Source: BQJD01 sp965652415 (GTDB lineage Bacteria; Pseudomonadota; Gammaproteobacteria; Arenicellales; CAJQKF01). From it: 7,369 bases of DNA. Shown piece after piece: positions 5,889 to 7,369 of this stretch. The notes beneath the pieces were generated by a model. That model had not been told where the DNA came from. It made no database searches and saw nothing but the letters and a program-made list of their open reading frames with translations. A program made the translations under genes and the position numbers. The stretch spans positions 1 through 7,369 of the forward strand of contig CBFGVH010000144.1 in the NCBI GenBank assembly GCA_965652415.1, given 5' to 3'. The stretch's first letter is position 1. The number at the start of each line of letters is the position of its first letter.

Positions 5889-6677
5889 ATGAACCAGGCG
5901 GCGCCGAACACGGTTATGAACGAAGCGACTCCTATCGTCGTCAGCGACCTGCACAAGAGTTTCGGCACGCTCGAGGTGCTCAAGGGCATCTCGATGACCG
6001 CCGAGAAGGGGGACGTGATCTCCATCATCGGTGCCAGCGGCTCGGGCAAGAGCACGTTCCTGCGCTGCATCAACCTGCTCGAGACCTACGACCGGGGAGA
6101 GATCCGCGTGTTCGGCGAGAAGCTCAAGGTGGGGCCGAAGGGGCGCATCGATCACCGCCAGGCCGACCGCATCCGCACGCGGGTGGGCATGGTGTTCCAG
6201 AGCTTCAACCTTTGGTCGCACCGCACCATCGCCCAGAACCTCACCGAGGCGCCCATCCACGTGCTGGGTCTGCCGAGACGCGAAGCCGAGGAGCGTGCCA
6301 ATGCGCTGCTGGAGAAGGTCGGCATCTACGAAAAGCGCAATCACTACCCGAGCCACCTCTCGGGCGGCCAGCAGCAGCGCGCGGCCATCGCGCGGGCGCT
6401 CGCCATGGAGCCCGACGTGCTCCTGTTCGACGAACCCACCAGCGCCCTCGACCCCGAGCTCGTCGGCGAGGTGCTGCGGGTGATGCGCACTCTCGCCGAG
6501 GAGGAGCGCACCATGGTGATCGTGACGCACGAGATGCGCTTCGCCCGCGAGGTGTCGTCCAGGGCGATGTATTTCCACGAGGGCCTCGTCGAGGAAGAAG
6601 GCCCTCCCGAGCAGGTGTTCGGCGACCCGTTGTCGGATCGCTGTCGCCAGTTCGTCCGCCAGGCCTTTGACGGATGA
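5889..6677 (+). CDS. Polar amino acid ABC transporter ATP-binding protein (HisP/AotP/OccP-like)
   Basis: The 262-residue ATPase carries all the ABC motifs: Walker A GASGSGKST (48-56), Q-loop glutamine in VFQSFNLWSH (Q104), signature LSGGQQQR (157-164), Walker B LLFDEPTSALDPE (178-190) and the switch histidine in VTHEM (H214). The stretch between Walker A and the Q-loop, with 'VFGEKL...RIRTRVGMVFQSFNLWSH', and the following 'EAPIHVLGL' are typical of HisP and its arginine/ornithine/opine relatives. The protein would drive import from the cytoplasmic face as a dimer bound to two membrane subunits, which are not in the window. No clear Shine-Dalgarno precedes the ATG at 5889. ATG at 5916 is an alternative and would start closer to the conserved PIVVSDLHKSFG. 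The binding-protein gene follows after 48 bases with no terminator between them. Confidence 0.93.
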   Translation: MNQAAPNTVMNEATPIVVSDLHKSFGTLEVLKGISMTAEKGDVISIIGASGSGKSTFLRCINLLETYDRGEIRVFGEKLKVGPKGRIDHRQADRIRTRVGMVFQSFNLWSHRTIAQNLTEAPIHVLGLPRREAEERANALLEKVGIYEKRNHYPSHLSGGQQQRAAIARALAMEPDVLLFDEPTSALDPELVGEVLRVMRTLAEEERTMVIVTHEMRFAREVSSRAMYFHEGLVEEEGPPEQVFGDPLSDRCRQFVRQAFDG

Positions 6678-6725
6678 GCCGGAACCAACCCAGAGCCATT
6701 GCCCACAAACAGTCGGAGTGAAACC

Positions 6726-7369
6726 ATGACCAAAGCCAAGTTCGTTACCACCACCATCGTCGCCGCGGCGATGGGCCTTGCAGCGGGGGCGGCCAGTGCC
6801 GAGACCCTGCGTATCGCGACCGAAGGCGCCTACCCGCCGTTCAACTTCGTCGACTCGAGCGGCGAGCTGCAGGGCTTCGACGTCGACATCGCCAAGGCGC
6901 TGTGCGCCGAGATGCAGGTCGAGTGCGAGATCACCGCGCAGGCCTGGGACGGCATCATTCCCGGCCTCAACGCGGGCCGTTACGACGCCATCGTCGCCTC
7001 CATGTCCATCACTCCGGCCCGGCTCGAAGCGGTGAACTTCACCCAGCCGTACTACCAGGCCGGCGCGGTGCTGGTGGCGCCGGTCGACAGCGACCTCATG
7101 CCCACCGCCGAGTCGCTCGAGGGCCGCACCATCGGCACGCAGCGCGCGTCGACCTACGCCAACCTCATCGAGCAGAAGTTCCCCGGTGCCGACATGCGGC
7201 TGTACGACACCGTCGAGAACCACAACCTCGACCTCACAGCCGGCCGCATCGATGCCGTGATCGCCCAGCGCATCTTCATGTCCAACTGGATCGAGAGTGA
7301 CGAGGGCAAGGGCTACGAGATCAAGGGCGAAGCCATGCTGGACCCCGACATCCTCGGCCTCGGCGCCGG
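6726..7369 (+). CDS. Periplasmic amino acid-binding protein of the ABC transporter (LAO/HisJ-like), 3' end cut by window
   Basis: GGAG (6715-6718) lies seven bases before the ATG at 6726, and the frame is open to the window end, giving 214 residues. A signal peptide is plain: K3/K5, hydrophobic 6-22, ASA cleavage after residue 25. The mature part follows the lysine/arginine/ornithine- and histidine-binding proteins: TLRIATEGAYPPFNF (27-41), GFDVDIAKALCAEM, WDGIIPGLNAGRYDAIVASM and SITPAR. From what I recall of the LAO protein, R99 matches its ligand-carboxylate arginine and D176 (DLTAGRIDA) its amino-group aspartate. T143 and the S92/S94 pair also match, and C60/C67 match its disulfide. A ligand with a free alpha-amino acid end is therefore likely. 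LAO's D11 corresponds to E33 here, so side-chain preference may differ. Perhaps 40-50 residues are missing at the right. Confidence 0.92.
   Translation, partial: MTKAKFVTTTIVAAAMGLAAGAASAETLRIATEGAYPPFNFVDSSGELQGFDVDIAKALCAEMQVECEITAQAWDGIIPGLNAGRYDAIVASMSITPARLEAVNFTQPYYQAGAVLVAPVDSDLMPTAESLEGRTIGTQRASTYANLIEQKFPGADMRLYDTVENHNLDLTAGRIDAVIAQRIFMSNWIESDEGKGYEIKGEAMLDPDILGLGA

Noticed and set aside
3653..6073. 806-codon minus-strand open frame crossing the oxidoreductase, IclR and ATPase genes
   Set aside because: It is antisense to three clearly recognised proteins, has a low-complexity His/Arg/Ala-rich translation and crosses two intergenic palindromes; it is a by-product of high GC.
5616..7223. 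535-codon minus-strand open frame opposite the transporter genes
   Set aside because: It is antisense to the ATPase and binding protein, has no recognisable motif and crosses the terminator and promoter region.

Overview
This is a GC-rich bacterial window with dense gene packing, mostly GTG/ATG starts, and several copies of palindromes carrying GGGGAC or GGGGTC next to A/T runs. Those palindromes, together with the first residues of a REP-associated tyrosine transposase (RAYT) at the left edge, suggest a proteobacterium, most likely a gammaproteobacterium. The species cannot be read from the sequence.

Left part (1-1632, minus strand): the N-terminal 29 codons of a RAYT (1-89), a tandem GTCCCCTTTTTCCTT-type repeat patch (142-214), and a 448-residue secreted protein of unrecognised family (213-1559). 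That protein has a six-cysteine N-terminal region built from two equal half-repeats and three degenerate C-terminal repeats. A perfect 24-nt-arm palindrome (1584-1632) lies 24 bases upstream of its GTG start.

Middle part (1656-5731, plus strand): a likely operon of three closely spaced genes, with gaps of 11 and 15 bases. They encode an M81 (MlrC-like) zinc metallohydrolase, a phytoene-dehydrogenase/PYROXD2-like FAD oxidoreductase, and an IclR-family regulator of the PcaR/PobR/PcaU type. A candidate promoter and two inverted repeats, which could be operators, lie in front. GGGGTCAGACCCC palindromes sit exactly before and after the regulator gene. The first one supplies the last codons and stop of the oxidoreductase, and the second is a double hairpin that should terminate transcription in both directions.

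Right part (5797-7369, plus strand): a separate promoter, a HisP-like polar amino acid ABC transporter ATPase, and the start of its periplasmic binding protein (LAO/HisJ type), which is cut by the window end. Membrane subunits are presumably beyond the edge.

Taken together, the right two thirds reads as an uptake-and-degradation locus for an amino-acid-like or small peptidic compound: transporter for import, M81 hydrolase and FAD oxidoreductase for breakdown, IclR protein for control. The substrate is not determinable here. The parts that seem least described are the secreted repeat protein, and the way the RAYT-type palindromes sit at gene boundaries, in a leader and in a stop codon.
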